A stretch of 64,000 bases of DNA from REEB95 sp035632055 (GCA_035632055.1 DASQHO010000018.1:1-64000), one strand, 5' to 3'; shown: positions 54,634 to 61,380, counted from the stretch's first letter. Translations and numbers: made by a program. The notes: generated from the sequence alone by a model not told the origin.

Positions 54634-56037
54634 CTAGAACAGATCGAACTTGATCGGAATGCGCAGGATGACTGCGGCGTCCGGAGCCGCCTTGGTTGCC
54701 CCGATCTGGATGCCGAGGTTGACCGACGTCCGCTGACTGAGCTGATACGAGAAGCCGAGGTCGAAGTCGCCGATGTCGTAGCTCGAGCCTGGAATCGTCA
54801 CATTGTTCTGGGTCGTCGAAAACAGATAGGTCTCTTCGTAGGCCAGGCTGAACGACGCCTTATCGTTGATGCCAAAGCCCATGCCGAACGCACCGCCGAT
54901 GCCGTCGCCGGGCTTGAGGTTAACCCGTTGGGCCGCACCAGTCCCGCCGACGCTGGGGCTCGTCGCCTGCAACGTGACCGTATCGCCGACGTTGTAGATG
55001 TATTTGAGGTTGGCGAAGAAGACGACCGGATCGGACGGATAGATCGCCGTCACGCTCGGCTGGATCGCCCAGAACCCGGTGCCGGTCGGCAACTGCGTCG
55101 GAATGCCGGAGTTGAAATCCACCGGCACGTCGAACGGGCTCTTGCCGGTCGTCGACTTGGCCAGGATATTGGCGACGAAATACGGCCAGCCGCCGCTGCC
55201 GTCGTTGATCTGATAGTGGGCGCCGAACTGGATGTCGCCAATATCGTGGCCGTAGGCCGAAGTCTGCGTGATGGTGCCGTTCGCGGTCAGCGGCTGAAGC
55301 GTGGTGTCGTCGGCGCGATTGACGTAGGGCACCTCGACCTCGGCCTCGAGGCGATCGGTGATGCCGAGGCGACCGCCGAGTTGCGCGGTCCACATCCGAT
55401 CGACGAGCTGCCGGACGCTCTGGGAACCGATAGTGATGCCCGGAACGATCGTGAGGCCCTCGATCAGGACCTGGCTGTTCGAGGAATATTGGTACTGAAG
55501 GCTCGGCTCGAACGAGAACACGCCCTTCGGCGTCAACACGCCGCCTTGCGACGCGAGGCTGGCATTATTGATCTCAGGCCGCGTCTCCGGCTCGGTCTTG
55601 GTGACCGGCGCCGACGTACCCGGCGACTGCGTTTGGTCGCCCTGCGCGGTCTGCGTGTTGACCGGCGAGCCTGACGGCACCGTGAGCGCGCGGCCTTCCG
55701 GCAGGAAGACCGACCGCGGCAATTGGAAAAAGGCGTTGCTGACCGTCGGCGTGGCCGCCGCCGCGGCCGTCGCCGGCGGCGCGTGCAGGACTGCCGTCTT
55801 CAAGGCGTTGATCTGCTGCTGCTGCTCGTGCAGCTGATCTTCTTGCGCCTTGAGCTGCTTGAGCTGGTCGTCCAGCTTGTGCTGGGCATCTTCGAGGCGC
55901 TGCTGTTGCTGCTGCAGCTGCTGCTCGAGCTGATCGAGGGATCCGGCCTGGGATGGGACGGCGTCATCGGCGAAGGCGGTGCCGGCACCCGCCAACAACA
56001 CGGCGCATGCCACGGATACGCACGAAAATGCCCGCAT
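54634..56037 (-). CDS. FapF-like outer-membrane beta-barrel with N-terminal coiled coil
   Basis: 467 residues. Signal peptide at 1-23 (GTAFA|DDA). A strongly Gln-rich coiled coil at about 33-85 (LEQQLQQQQQRLEDAQHKL, then LKAQEDQLHEQQQQ) is followed by a linker and, from about residue 165, amphipathic beta strands typical of the phenol-degradation-type transporter barrels (PF13557), ending in KFDLF with a C-terminal Phe as in outer-membrane proteins. In the Pseudomonas Fap system FapF has exactly this build: a trimeric coiled coil plugging a barrel that secretes amyloid subunits. Next to a C39 peptidase and repeat proteins, the same role is likely here. GGAGGGGG lies before ATG 56037. Confidence 0.78.
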   Translation of the reverse strand: MRAFSCVSVACAVLLAGAGTAFADDAVPSQAGSLDQLEQQLQQQQQRLEDAQHKLDDQLKQLKAQEDQLHEQQQQINALKTAVLHAPPATAAAAATPTVSNAFFQLPRSVFLPEGRALTVPSGSPVNTQTAQGDQTQSPGTSAPVTKTEPETRPEINNASLASQGGVLTPKGVFSFEPSLQYQYSSNSQVLIEGLTIVPGITIGSQSVRQLVDRMWTAQLGGRLGITDRLEAEVEVPYVNRADDTTLQPLTANGTITQTSAYGHDIGDIQFGAHYQINDGSGGWPYFVANILAKSTTGKSPFDVPVDFNSGIPTQLPTGTGFWAIQPSVTAIYPSDPVVFFANLKYIYNVGDTVTLQATSPSVGGTGAAQRVNLKPGDGIGGAFGMGFGINDKASFSLAYEETYLFSTTQNNVTIPGSSYDIGDFDLGFSYQLSQRTSVNLGIQIGATKAAPDAAVILRIPIKFDLF

Positions 56038-56353
56038 ATTCTTACCCCCTCCGTCAGGCCAAAAGTGGCCCCACGGTCCACGGATTCCTGACGACTCTGA
56101 CCGTCACTAGATCACACGCCGAAAAAGTGCAGCAAGCTGATTCCGCGCGGCTGGCGCGGACATTCGGCCAGTGTTGCAATCTGGACGGGCTGGCCGCGCC
56201 ACCCGAGAAACCGCTGAAATTGGGCCTTTGCCGCAAGGCTTGGCCGAGCCCGACCGGGTGTGCGCACGATTATGTCCGTATTGCTGACATAATACCGCCC
56301 CCTGCGCCCGTGTGCGAGACGCAAAGCGGCGGTAACGCAACCCGATATTGCCG
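56038..56353. promoter_or_regulatory. 316-base gap with ATTATGTC/GACATAAT inverted repeat
   Basis: No gene here. ATTATGTC (56269-56276) and GACATAAT (56286-56293) form a perfect 8-bp inverted repeat with a 9-base spacer, 230 bases before the barrel start; the shape fits an operator. CGGTAACG/CGTTACCG (56330-56337/56352-56359) straddles the stop of the next gene and may form a terminator-like stem. The barrel may therefore have its own promoter. Confidence 0.45.
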
Positions 56354-56758
56354 TTACCGGAACTGGACGGGATTGACCTGGTTGACCGATTGGCCGCCGG
56401 GCACCGCAATATTCTGGCTCTGCGGCGGCTTTACTTCGTCCCAGAGGACGATGCCGGGCTGCGATTGCGCCGCCGGCAACACCGGCAACGCAAACGCCGC
56501 GCCTGATCCGCGCTGCGCCGCCAGCACTTGCTGCGACACCGGCTCGACCAACGGCGCCGCGTCCGACGCGGCGGCGCCACTGTGCGCCGGCATCGTCGCC
56601 GGCAGGTCGAACGCGATCTCGATCGCGCCGGCAGTATCGCCTGCGCGCGCCGGCAACGCCTGATCGATCACAAAGCCGAAAGCCAGCAACGCTATCGCGG
56701 CGCGCCACCCCCAGACTTCGAAACCTCCCGTTCGATTTTTTATACGGCTTTTACGCAT
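56354..56758 (-). CDS. Small exported protein of the amyloid-like cluster
   Basis: 134 residues. Basic start, hydrophobic segment 20-33 and a likely cleavage at ALPARA|GDT. The mature part is Ala/Pro/Gln-rich and contains VLAAQRGSG near residues 79-87, a variant of the double-glycine motif seen in two neighbours, and ends SVNQVNPVQFR. No known family. It follows the 201-residue protein gene by 13 bases, so it is co-transcribed with it. Role unknown; could be a minor subunit or FapE-like accessory, but I have no domain evidence. Confidence 0.6.
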   Translation of the reverse strand: MRKSRIKNRTGGFEVWGWRAAIALLAFGFVIDQALPARAGDTAGAIEIAFDLPATMPAHSGAAASDAAPLVEPVSQQVLAAQRGSGAAFALPVLPAAQSQPGIVLWDEVKPPQSQNIAVPGGQSVNQVNPVQFR

Positions 56759-56771
56759 AGTCCACTTTCAT

Positions 56772-57377
56772 TCAGTGGTGGTTCCAGGTGTTCATGTGGA
56801 TGTTGTTCATGATCTGGAAGTTGGTCATGACGTGTTGAACTGCGTTTTGGAAGCCTTGGGTCGCGACGTTGATCGTCGTGACCGTCTGGACGGACTGATT
56901 GTTCGCCGAATTCTGCACCAGCGTCTGGATGCCGCCATTGGTCACGTTCGTCACCAGCTTGGTCTGGCCGCCGTTGGCGATAGTCGTGACATTGAAGCCA
57001 TTCGCCGGCAGCTGCGTCACCTCGACCGGCGGCCCGCCGTTCGTCGTCATGGTGAAGTGGTTCTGCACCTGGTTGACCTGGATGTCATTGGTCACCAGGC
57101 CATCGACCATCTGCTTGACCTCCATGCCGAAATTGACGAGCGCGCCATTCGGCAGGAAGAAGCCGCCACGCTGCTTGTCGAGTTCGGCCGCGGTCAGCAC
57201 CTTGTCGCCGGCGAAAGCGGCCAGCAATTCACGCGCTTCGTGCGCATAGGCGGGAAACGGCGCAAGCACGATCGGCGCGGCCGTACTCACCAGGACAGCG
57301 CCCAACGCAACCACGCTGACACCCGTCCGGAAAGCACGCTTGCGACTAAGCTGGGTGTTCCGCGCCGTAGGTGCCAT
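56772..57377 (-). CDS. Amyloid-like exported protein with double-glycine leader, C-terminal HH
   Basis: 201 residues. A Sec signal (about 1-46, ending AYA|HEA) is followed by LTAAELDKQRGG at 61-72, which fits the C39 leader pattern with L at -12, E at -8, L at -7 and GG at -2/-1. The predicted mature part starts FFLPNG and is Asn/Gln/Thr/Val-rich, with an IQTLVQNSANNQSVQT repeat-like motif near 150-165 that matches the C-termini of the two proteins upstream of the peptidase gene. It ends NHH. It lies 30 bases after the C39 peptidase gene. Proposed fibre subunit or nucleator. Confidence 0.72.
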   Translation of the reverse strand: MAPTARNTQLSRKRAFRTGVSVVALGAVLVSTAAPIVLAPFPAYAHEARELLAAFAGDKVLTAAELDKQRGGFFLPNGALVNFGMEVKQMVDGLVTNDIQVNQVQNHFTMTTNGGPPVEVTQLPANGFNVTTIANGGQTKLVTNVTNGGIQTLVQNSANNQSVQTVTTINVATQGFQNAVQHVMTNFQIMNNIHMNTWNHH

Positions 57378-57407
57378 GTGTAAGTCCCCTTGTCGCTTTA
57401 GGTTGGC

Positions 57408-58136
57408 CTAAAAAGTGTTCCGTGCCGGTAGCGAGAGCAGGAAATTCGCCAGGTTCATCGTGTTGCGCGCGGTGTCCATCGGCGCCCGCGGCTGCACGGT
57501 CCAGTCCGAGTCGCGGTTGAACGTCGCACGCGCTTCCTGAATTCGATCGAGAACGACGAAGAAGATTCCATTCCACTGTTTCTGGAACTCTTCGGTCGAC
57601 GTCGCCCGGGTGCCCGATGCCGGATCCGCCAGAAGAACGCGCCCGTCGCGGATGCCTTCGACGATGACGAAATGCAGATAGCCTTCGCGATTCACCAGCA
57701 CGAGCGCCGGTACGTCCGCCTTGACCAGGCGATCGAGCGACGAACGGAAGCCGTTCGACGGAATGTTGCGCCGCGCAAGATATTGCTGCATGTCGTACAT
57801 GGAGAAGCCTTGATGCCTGATCTTCGCCTTGTCGCCGTGTTCCCACATATCGGCGAAGACGGCCGTCTCCTTGGTCGGCATGTTGTAGTGATAGGTCAGC
57901 AGCGTCGCGAGCGCCGCCGAACCGCAGCTGAAATCGTATTGCTGACGGATGACGCTGCGGAACTTGAGCTCCTGCAGCGTCGTCAGGTGCACGTGATACG
58001 TGCCGCCGGTGTCGGTGTAGCTCAACTCGCCGGCCGAAGCCGGCCGCGTCGCGCCGCCAACGCCAACGCCAATGAGGACGGCGAGCCCTGCCGCGCCGAG
58101 CGCGTGGGTGAATCCAAATCGCTTGCCGACCATCAT
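57408..58136 (-). CDS. Exported C39-family peptidase (FapD-like)
   Basis: 242 residues. An N-terminal signal or anchor (about 10-36, GGATRPASA|GEL), then a stand-alone C39 domain: Gln65/66 and Cys71 in RQQYDFSCGSAAL, His155 in GYLHFVIVEG and Asp171 in LLADPASGT, a complete triad. There is no ABC membrane or ATPase domain, unlike bacteriocin exporters. C39 enzymes cut after GG in leader peptides, and the genes on both sides code for proteins with such a motif. In Pseudomonas fap operons FapD is a C39 protein of the same layout. It sits in a run with 31- and 30-base gaps. Confidence 0.85.
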   Translation of the reverse strand: MMVGKRFGFTHALGAAGLAVLIGVGVGGATRPASAGELSYTDTGGTYHVHLTTLQELKFRSVIRQQYDFSCGSAALATLLTYHYNMPTKETAVFADMWEHGDKAKIRHQGFSMYDMQQYLARRNIPSNGFRSSLDRLVKADVPALVLVNREGYLHFVIVEGIRDGRVLLADPASGTRATSTEEFQKQWNGIFFVVLDRIQEARATFNRDSDWTVQPRAPMDTARNTMNLANFLLSLPARNTF

Positions 58137-58167
58137 TGTCTCCGCGTGTTTATGTCCCGCACCGTTC

Positions 58168-58509
58168 TCAGTGCAGGCTGATGTTCAAGACCACTTCGGT
58201 CTGAATGACGTTGTTGTTGCCGGTGTTCTGCACCGCCGTCGCGATACCCGTGGCGCTGCCGAACCCGCCAAAGCTGTTCGAGCTCAGGTTGGTGCCGATA
58301 TTGACGCCGTTCACCGAAGCGACCTGGCTGGCATCGATCGTCTGATCGGTAGCCGTGCCGCCGCGTTGCGCCGCGAGCTCGTTGGCGCCGACGGTTTGCC
58401 CAATGCCGAGAATTGAGCCGAGTTCCTCGGCCTGCACCGGAACCGTGAAGCTTGCCGCCAACAGAACCGCCGCCAGCACGAAAGAAGAAACCGCTTGGAC
58501 CGACTTCAT
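58168..58509 (-). CDS. Amyloid-like exported protein, single repeat, double-glycine leader
   Basis: 113 residues. Sec signal 1-27 (VPVQA|EEL), then VGANELAAQRGG at 40-51, again with E at -8, L at -7 and GG. The predicted mature chain of 62 residues starts TATDQT and ends with TGIATAVQNTGNNNVIQTE, followed by VVLNISLH. This segment aligns with the second repeat of the 203-residue protein encoded next upstream (TGLMNVTQNNGNNSLLQSS). I take it as a fibre subunit or nucleator of the FapB kind. ATG 58509 has GGAGAGA before it. Confidence 0.74.
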   Translation of the reverse strand: MKSVQAVSSFVLAAVLLAASFTVPVQAEELGSILGIGQTVGANELAAQRGGTATDQTIDASQVASVNGVNIGTNLSSNSFGGFGSATGIATAVQNTGNNNVIQTEVVLNISLH

Positions 58510-58544
58510 GGGTCGTCTCTCCTTATTGAACCTTCTTGAACGTG

Positions 58545-58572
58545 GTCCCCAGGGTCGTGAAACCCTGGGGAC
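58545..58572 (-). other. 10-bp-stem intergenic hairpin between the two amyloid-like genes
   Basis: GTCCCCAGGG and CCCTGGGGAC pair perfectly around an 8-base loop. It lies 23 bases after the stop of the two-repeat gene and 35 bases before the next start. With no T-run it is more likely an mRNA-stabilising or attenuating stem that lets the upstream gene be expressed in excess. Confidence 0.65.
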
Positions 58573-58595
58573 GCACCATTCAAGTCAAGCCGCGA

Positions 58596-59207
58596 CTAGT
58601 TGTGGATGATCGCCGCGACCGTGTTGGACGACTGCAACAGCGAGTTGTTGCCGTTGTTCTGGGTGACGTTCATCAAACCCGTGCCGCCAACGCTTGAGAG
58701 GCTGTTGGTCGAGCCAACCGGGGTCGAGGACCAGCTGTGCTTGTCATTGTCGGTGAACTTGCCGTACGAGAACGAGTCGGAGTCGCTCGAGCTCTTCTTG
58801 ATCGTGGCCGCGCCTGTCGAGTTGTTGCCTTCGACTTCGCCGATCTGCGCACTCACCGCGAGAGCGGTGTTGGCAGTGATGTCAGCCGGATTGGTCGAGC
58901 AGGCGCAGCTGTTCAGGACGATGCCGAGCGTGTTGGCGCTCTGCAGCTCGCTGTTCGCGCCGTTGTTCTGCTGCACGTTGGTGAGGCCGATGCCATTGAT
59001 GCTGCCGGCAGTGTTGCTGCCAACGGTGCCGGAGGCATTGTTGCGCTCGACTTCGCCGGCCTGGACCGACGCCGCAACCGCGGTGTTGGCAAGCAGGAAC
59101 GGATCGTTGCTCTTGCCGTGTTCGCCGTCGCTGCCGGCGAATGCGTAACTACCAAAGCTCAGACCCACGACGAGGGCCGAAGCCGCAACCAGAAGATGCT
59201 TCTTCAT
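58596..59207 (-). CDS. Amyloid-like exported protein with two repeats (proposed major subunit)
   Basis: 203 residues. Sec signal 1-24 (SYAFA|GSD). Two repeats at about 40-100 and 112-203: each begins NTA[VL]A-x-S-x-Q-x-GEVE-x-NN and ends G[IL]-x-NV-x-QNNG-x-NS-x-LQS-x-NT. A CAC pair (C101, C103) lies between them and a Ser/Asp-rich insert in the second. High Asn, Gln, Gly and Ser with regular hydrophobics is what functional amyloid repeats look like. It ends IIHN. AAGGAGAT lies just before ATG 59207, and a sigma-54-type promoter lies about 105 bases upstream. It lacks the double-glycine motif. Confidence 0.78.
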   Translation of the reverse strand: MKKHLLVAASALVVGLSFGSYAFAGSDGEHGKSNDPFLLANTAVAASVQAGEVERNNASGTVGSNTAGSINGIGLTNVQQNNGANSELQSANTLGIVLNSCACSTNPADITANTALAVSAQIGEVEGNNSTGAATIKKSSSDSDSFSYGKFTDNDKHSWSSTPVGSTNSLSSVGGTGLMNVTQNNGNNSLLQSSNTVAAIIHN

Positions 59208-59310
59208 TACTGATCTCCTTGCGTTAGGGTTTCGGTCTGATGACCGACGAAAAGCCGTCGAATCTCGCGTGGTGTCGCGCCCCGGGAGTCCTTCCGGCAC
59301 GATCTCAGTC

Positions 59311-59326
59311 GCAAGACGCGTGCCAC
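59311..59326 (-). promoter_or_regulatory. Sigma-54 -24/-12 promoter in front of the two-repeat amyloid-like gene
   Basis: On the minus strand GTGGCACGCGTCTTGC matches TGGCACG-N4-TTGC without a mismatch, with GG and GC separated by 10 bases as required. Expected start of transcription is near 59299, leaving a leader of about 92 bases before ATG 59207. Confidence 0.8.
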
Positions 59327-59419
59327 GGTTTGTCACAGCACGAAGCGATGGATTTCCGCGGTCTTCGGCGCGCGCCGCGCCGCGGCGCGATGTGTTCGGT
59401 GTTTCACCGTTGGGACGCG

Positions 59420-59447
59420 TGTGACACGCGCTGTGACACTGTGACAC
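59420..59447. promoter_or_regulatory. Three TGTGACAC repeats, candidate activator binding sites
   Basis: TGTGACAC occurs at 59420, 59432 and 59440, the last two adjoining. They lie about 120-150 bases upstream of the predicted start of the sigma-54 promoter, the usual range for enhancer-binding proteins. The same core occurs as an inverted repeat near the second sigma-54 promoter. Confidence 0.6.
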
Positions 59448-59546
59448 TGCGCCGGCGACGCACTTCATCGCGACGCAACGCGCCGCACCGCGACGGGAAT
59501 CGCGGTGTGGTTCCGGCGGAATTTGGAGGAGCGAGAGCGGCGCCGA

Positions 59547-60281
59547 TCAGACGGCGTCGGTAACCGGCGTCATGCCGTGCTTCAACGCCCAGACGGCGGC
59601 CTGCGTCCGGTTGTTGGCGTGGATTTTCTGGAAGACCGATTTCATCCGCGCCTTGACGGTGGACTCCGTGACCTGCAGCCGCGCCGCGATGGTGCGGTTG
59701 GAATGACCGGCCAGAAGATGGCGCAGGATCTGTTCGTCGAGCTGCGACAGCCGCACGGCGCCGCGTTCGCTCGGCGACGCGCCGCTTTGCACGACCGACG
59801 GTTCCTGAAAAATCTCGAACGGGAACATGCGTTCGCCGGCGACGATGAGCTCGAGCTGGCGCCGGAACACCAGCGGCCGGCTGATCTTCGAGAGATAGCC
59901 GTCGAGATCGAGCTGCGAGCAGATCAGCCACACGTCCGGCGTCAACCGGTTGGACAGCAGGACGATCCGCGCCTGCGGAAACTGATGGCGCAGCACCGCG
60001 AGTTGTTCGCGCCATTGGCCGAGATTGCCGTCGGCCGAGACGTCAACGACGAACAGCTCGGGCATCTTGTCGTCCGCCAGCACCGGCGGAATCGCCGCGA
60101 GATCCTCGGCCTCGATTGCGACCGCGAAGCCTGCGTCTTCGAGCACGAGCTTGAGCCCTTCGCGCTCGAGCGACGCCGGCGAGATCACCGCGACGCGCGT
60201 CGGGTGGGGATGCGCGATCGGCATTGAACCAAGCGTCGGTCGCCGTGGCGACATTTGCTCACTCCCGCGTACTCCAAACAT
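59547..60281 (-). CDS. LuxR-family response regulator with atypical receiver
   Basis: 244 residues. Receiver-like domain at about 28-145: the beta-3 Asp is kept (LFVVDVSADG) as are Ser (LLSN) and Lys (YLSKIS), but the acidic pair after beta-1 is replaced (AVISPAS), so Mg-dependent phosphorylation is doubtful. C-terminal LuxR helix-turn-helix at about 175-240 (LDEQILRHLLAGHSNRTIAARLQV, KIHANNRTQAAVWALKHG). GAGGAG 4 bases before ATG 60281 fixes the start, which forms the end of a short space after the exported-protein gene. It is directly upstream of the amyloid control region and probably regulates it. Confidence 0.85.
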   Translation of the reverse strand: MFGVRGSEQMSPRRPTLGSMPIAHPHPTRVAVISPASLEREGLKLVLEDAGFAVAIEAEDLAAIPPVLADDKMPELFVVDVSADGNLGQWREQLAVLRHQFPQARIVLLSNRLTPDVWLICSQLDLDGYLSKISRPLVFRRQLELIVAGERMFPFEIFQEPSVVQSGASPSERGAVRLSQLDEQILRHLLAGHSNRTIAARLQVTESTVKARMKSVFQKIHANNRTQAAVWALKHGMTPVTDAV

Positions 60282-60298
60282 TTTCTCCTCGCCTCGCG

Positions 60299-60976
60299 TT
60301 AGTGAATCGTGGTGTTGGACGTCCGCGTGTTGTTGGGAACCGAGTTCATCACCGAGCTCGTGAAGAACGACATCGCGGTCGCGCCGCATGGCATCGGAAT
60401 GGGCGTACCGCCCGGCGGCGGCGACGACGGCGGCGTGGGACCTAATTTGACGAATATGGCTGTCGGCAGCGTGTCGTGCGGCAGCAGATCGGCGCCGCCC
60501 TGATCGCAATTGGCGTTGGTGTGGTTGGACCACGCGGTGTCGCTGTGGTAGAGGCGGTCCGGACAGAGAAACCGCAGCGACGTGTTGGCGCCTTCGGCGG
60601 CGGCGCTCGCCAGGAATCGATCGCCGACGGATTCGTTGCCGTACGGATTGATCCGCAGGTCTGGGCCGGCGCTGGGCAGAACATTCGCCAGCGCCGCGAT
60701 CAGGTTGTTGATGCCGGAGCCGGCGGGTGCCGCCATTTCCTCGTAGCTCACACTCGGGCCAAGGCCATATGCCGCCGCGATCTGCAGCGGGCTGCCGGAT
60801 GCGCCAAGCGCGTCGCCGTGCGGTGCGGCCGAAGCGACGCCGGCAAAACCGAGCGCGCCGGCCAGCCCGGCAACGAGCGACATCGCCACCAGGCTGGCAC
60901 GGCGTGACCGAGCGCGAGCCGGGGGCCGACGCCGGGTTGGGTCCAATGCGGTCGGGCGATTGAGGTTCGTCATCAT
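60299..60976 (-). CDS. Exported protein of unknown function, sigma-54 promoter, C-terminal His
   Basis: 225 residues from ATG 60976 (a second ATG follows). A long Arg-rich N-terminus leads into a signal peptide ending GVASA|APHG near residue 50. The mature chain has EEMAAPAGSG, DRFLASAAAEGANTSLRFLC, a Pro-rich stretch (TPPSSPPPGGTPIPMPCG) and three Cys, ending NTRTSNTTIH. No family recognised. It lies 17 bases upstream of the LuxR start, same strand, and is preceded by a sigma-54-type promoter about 60 bases upstream. It shares with the amyloid-like proteins an Asn/Thr-rich end and a final His. Confidence 0.68.
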   Translation of the reverse strand: MMTNLNRPTALDPTRRRPPARARSRRASLVAMSLVAGLAGALGFAGVASAAPHGDALGASGSPLQIAAAYGLGPSVSYEEMAAPAGSGINNLIAALANVLPSAGPDLRINPYGNESVGDRFLASAAAEGANTSLRFLCPDRLYHSDTAWSNHTNANCDQGGADLLPHDTLPTAIFVKLGPTPPSSPPPGGTPIPMPCGATAMSFFTSSVMNSVPNNTRTSNTTIH

Positions 60977-61036
60977 TGTGCCGCGAAACTCTTTGGGCCC
61001 GCGCTCCATTGCGCGATTGCCGTCGCATTCCTCTAC

Positions 61037-61052
61037 GCACAACGCGTGCCAA
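61037..61052 (-). promoter_or_regulatory. Sigma-54 -24/-12 promoter, minus strand
   Basis: TTGGCACGCGTTGTGC: the -24 part TTGGCACG is perfect, the -12 part is GTGC rather than TTGC, and GG and GC are 10 bases apart. The core CACGCGT is the same as in the promoter at 59311. Predicted start near 61025, about 50 bases before ATG 60976. Confidence 0.68.
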
Positions 61053-61180
61053 CCGGTCGCCGCGGCCCGGCCGCGACAAACCTGTGGCTGCACACAAGGG
61101 ATTTCTTTCGGCTATGCCGCAGCCTTCGTTAATCCGAACGGATTATCAGCGCGCAACCTGTCTCGCGATTGGAGCACCCA

Positions 61181-61198
61181 TGTCACGCGACGGTGACA
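61181..61198. promoter_or_regulatory. TGTCAC-N6-GTGACA inverted repeat, candidate activator site
   Basis: TGTCACGCGACGGTGACA is a perfect 6-bp inverted repeat with a 6-base spacer. It lies about 155-175 bases upstream of the minus-strand sigma-54 promoter start and 190-210 bases upstream of the plus-strand one, so one site could serve both. The core equals the TGTGACAC repeats at 59420-59447. Confidence 0.6.
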
Positions 61199-61364
61199 GT
61201 TTCCATCGCTGCACGGGACACGTTCGGACATGTATCCGGTCGCCGAAAGTGACGGCGACGAAAAAATAGCGCGTCGCGGCGTGTGAAAATTGTCGCGCGG
61301 ATTGGACATTGCGCCGTGTCGTTCATGTTGGAGCGCCGCGTGCGCCGGACCGGTGGCGCGCGTG

Positions 61365-61380
61365 TGGCCTGCTTCTTGCT
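61365..61380 (+). promoter_or_regulatory. Sigma-54 -24/-12 promoter, plus strand
   Basis: TGGCCTGCTTCTTGCT: perfect -12 (TTGCT), -24 with two changes from TGGCACG, GG and GC separated by 10 bases. Predicted start near 61391, about 34 bases before ATG 61425. Confidence 0.55.

Larger units (their letters stand above)
59208..59546. other. 339-base control region of the amyloid-like operon
   Basis: It holds the sigma-54-type promoter (59311-59326) and the TGTGACAC repeats (59420-59447), described separately, and an additional TGTCACA at 59331-59337. No coding region is supported here. Confidence 0.6.

Noticed and set aside
54511..55674. A 387-codon plus-strand frame opposite the barrel gene
   Set aside because: Arg/Asp-rich antisense frame with no domain; the minus-strand product has signal peptide, coiled coil and barrel.
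56772..58509. Bacteriocin/microcin locus
   Set aside because: C39 plus GG leader would suggest it, but the peptidase has no ABC exporter domains, the substrates have Sec signals, no immunity gene is visible, and the mature parts are Asn/Gln repeat chains.
54079..59207. Curli (csg) operon
   Set aside because: No CsgG-like lipoprotein, CsgE or CsgF and no exact curlin repeat; the outer-membrane part is a coiled-coil barrel, which points to Fap.
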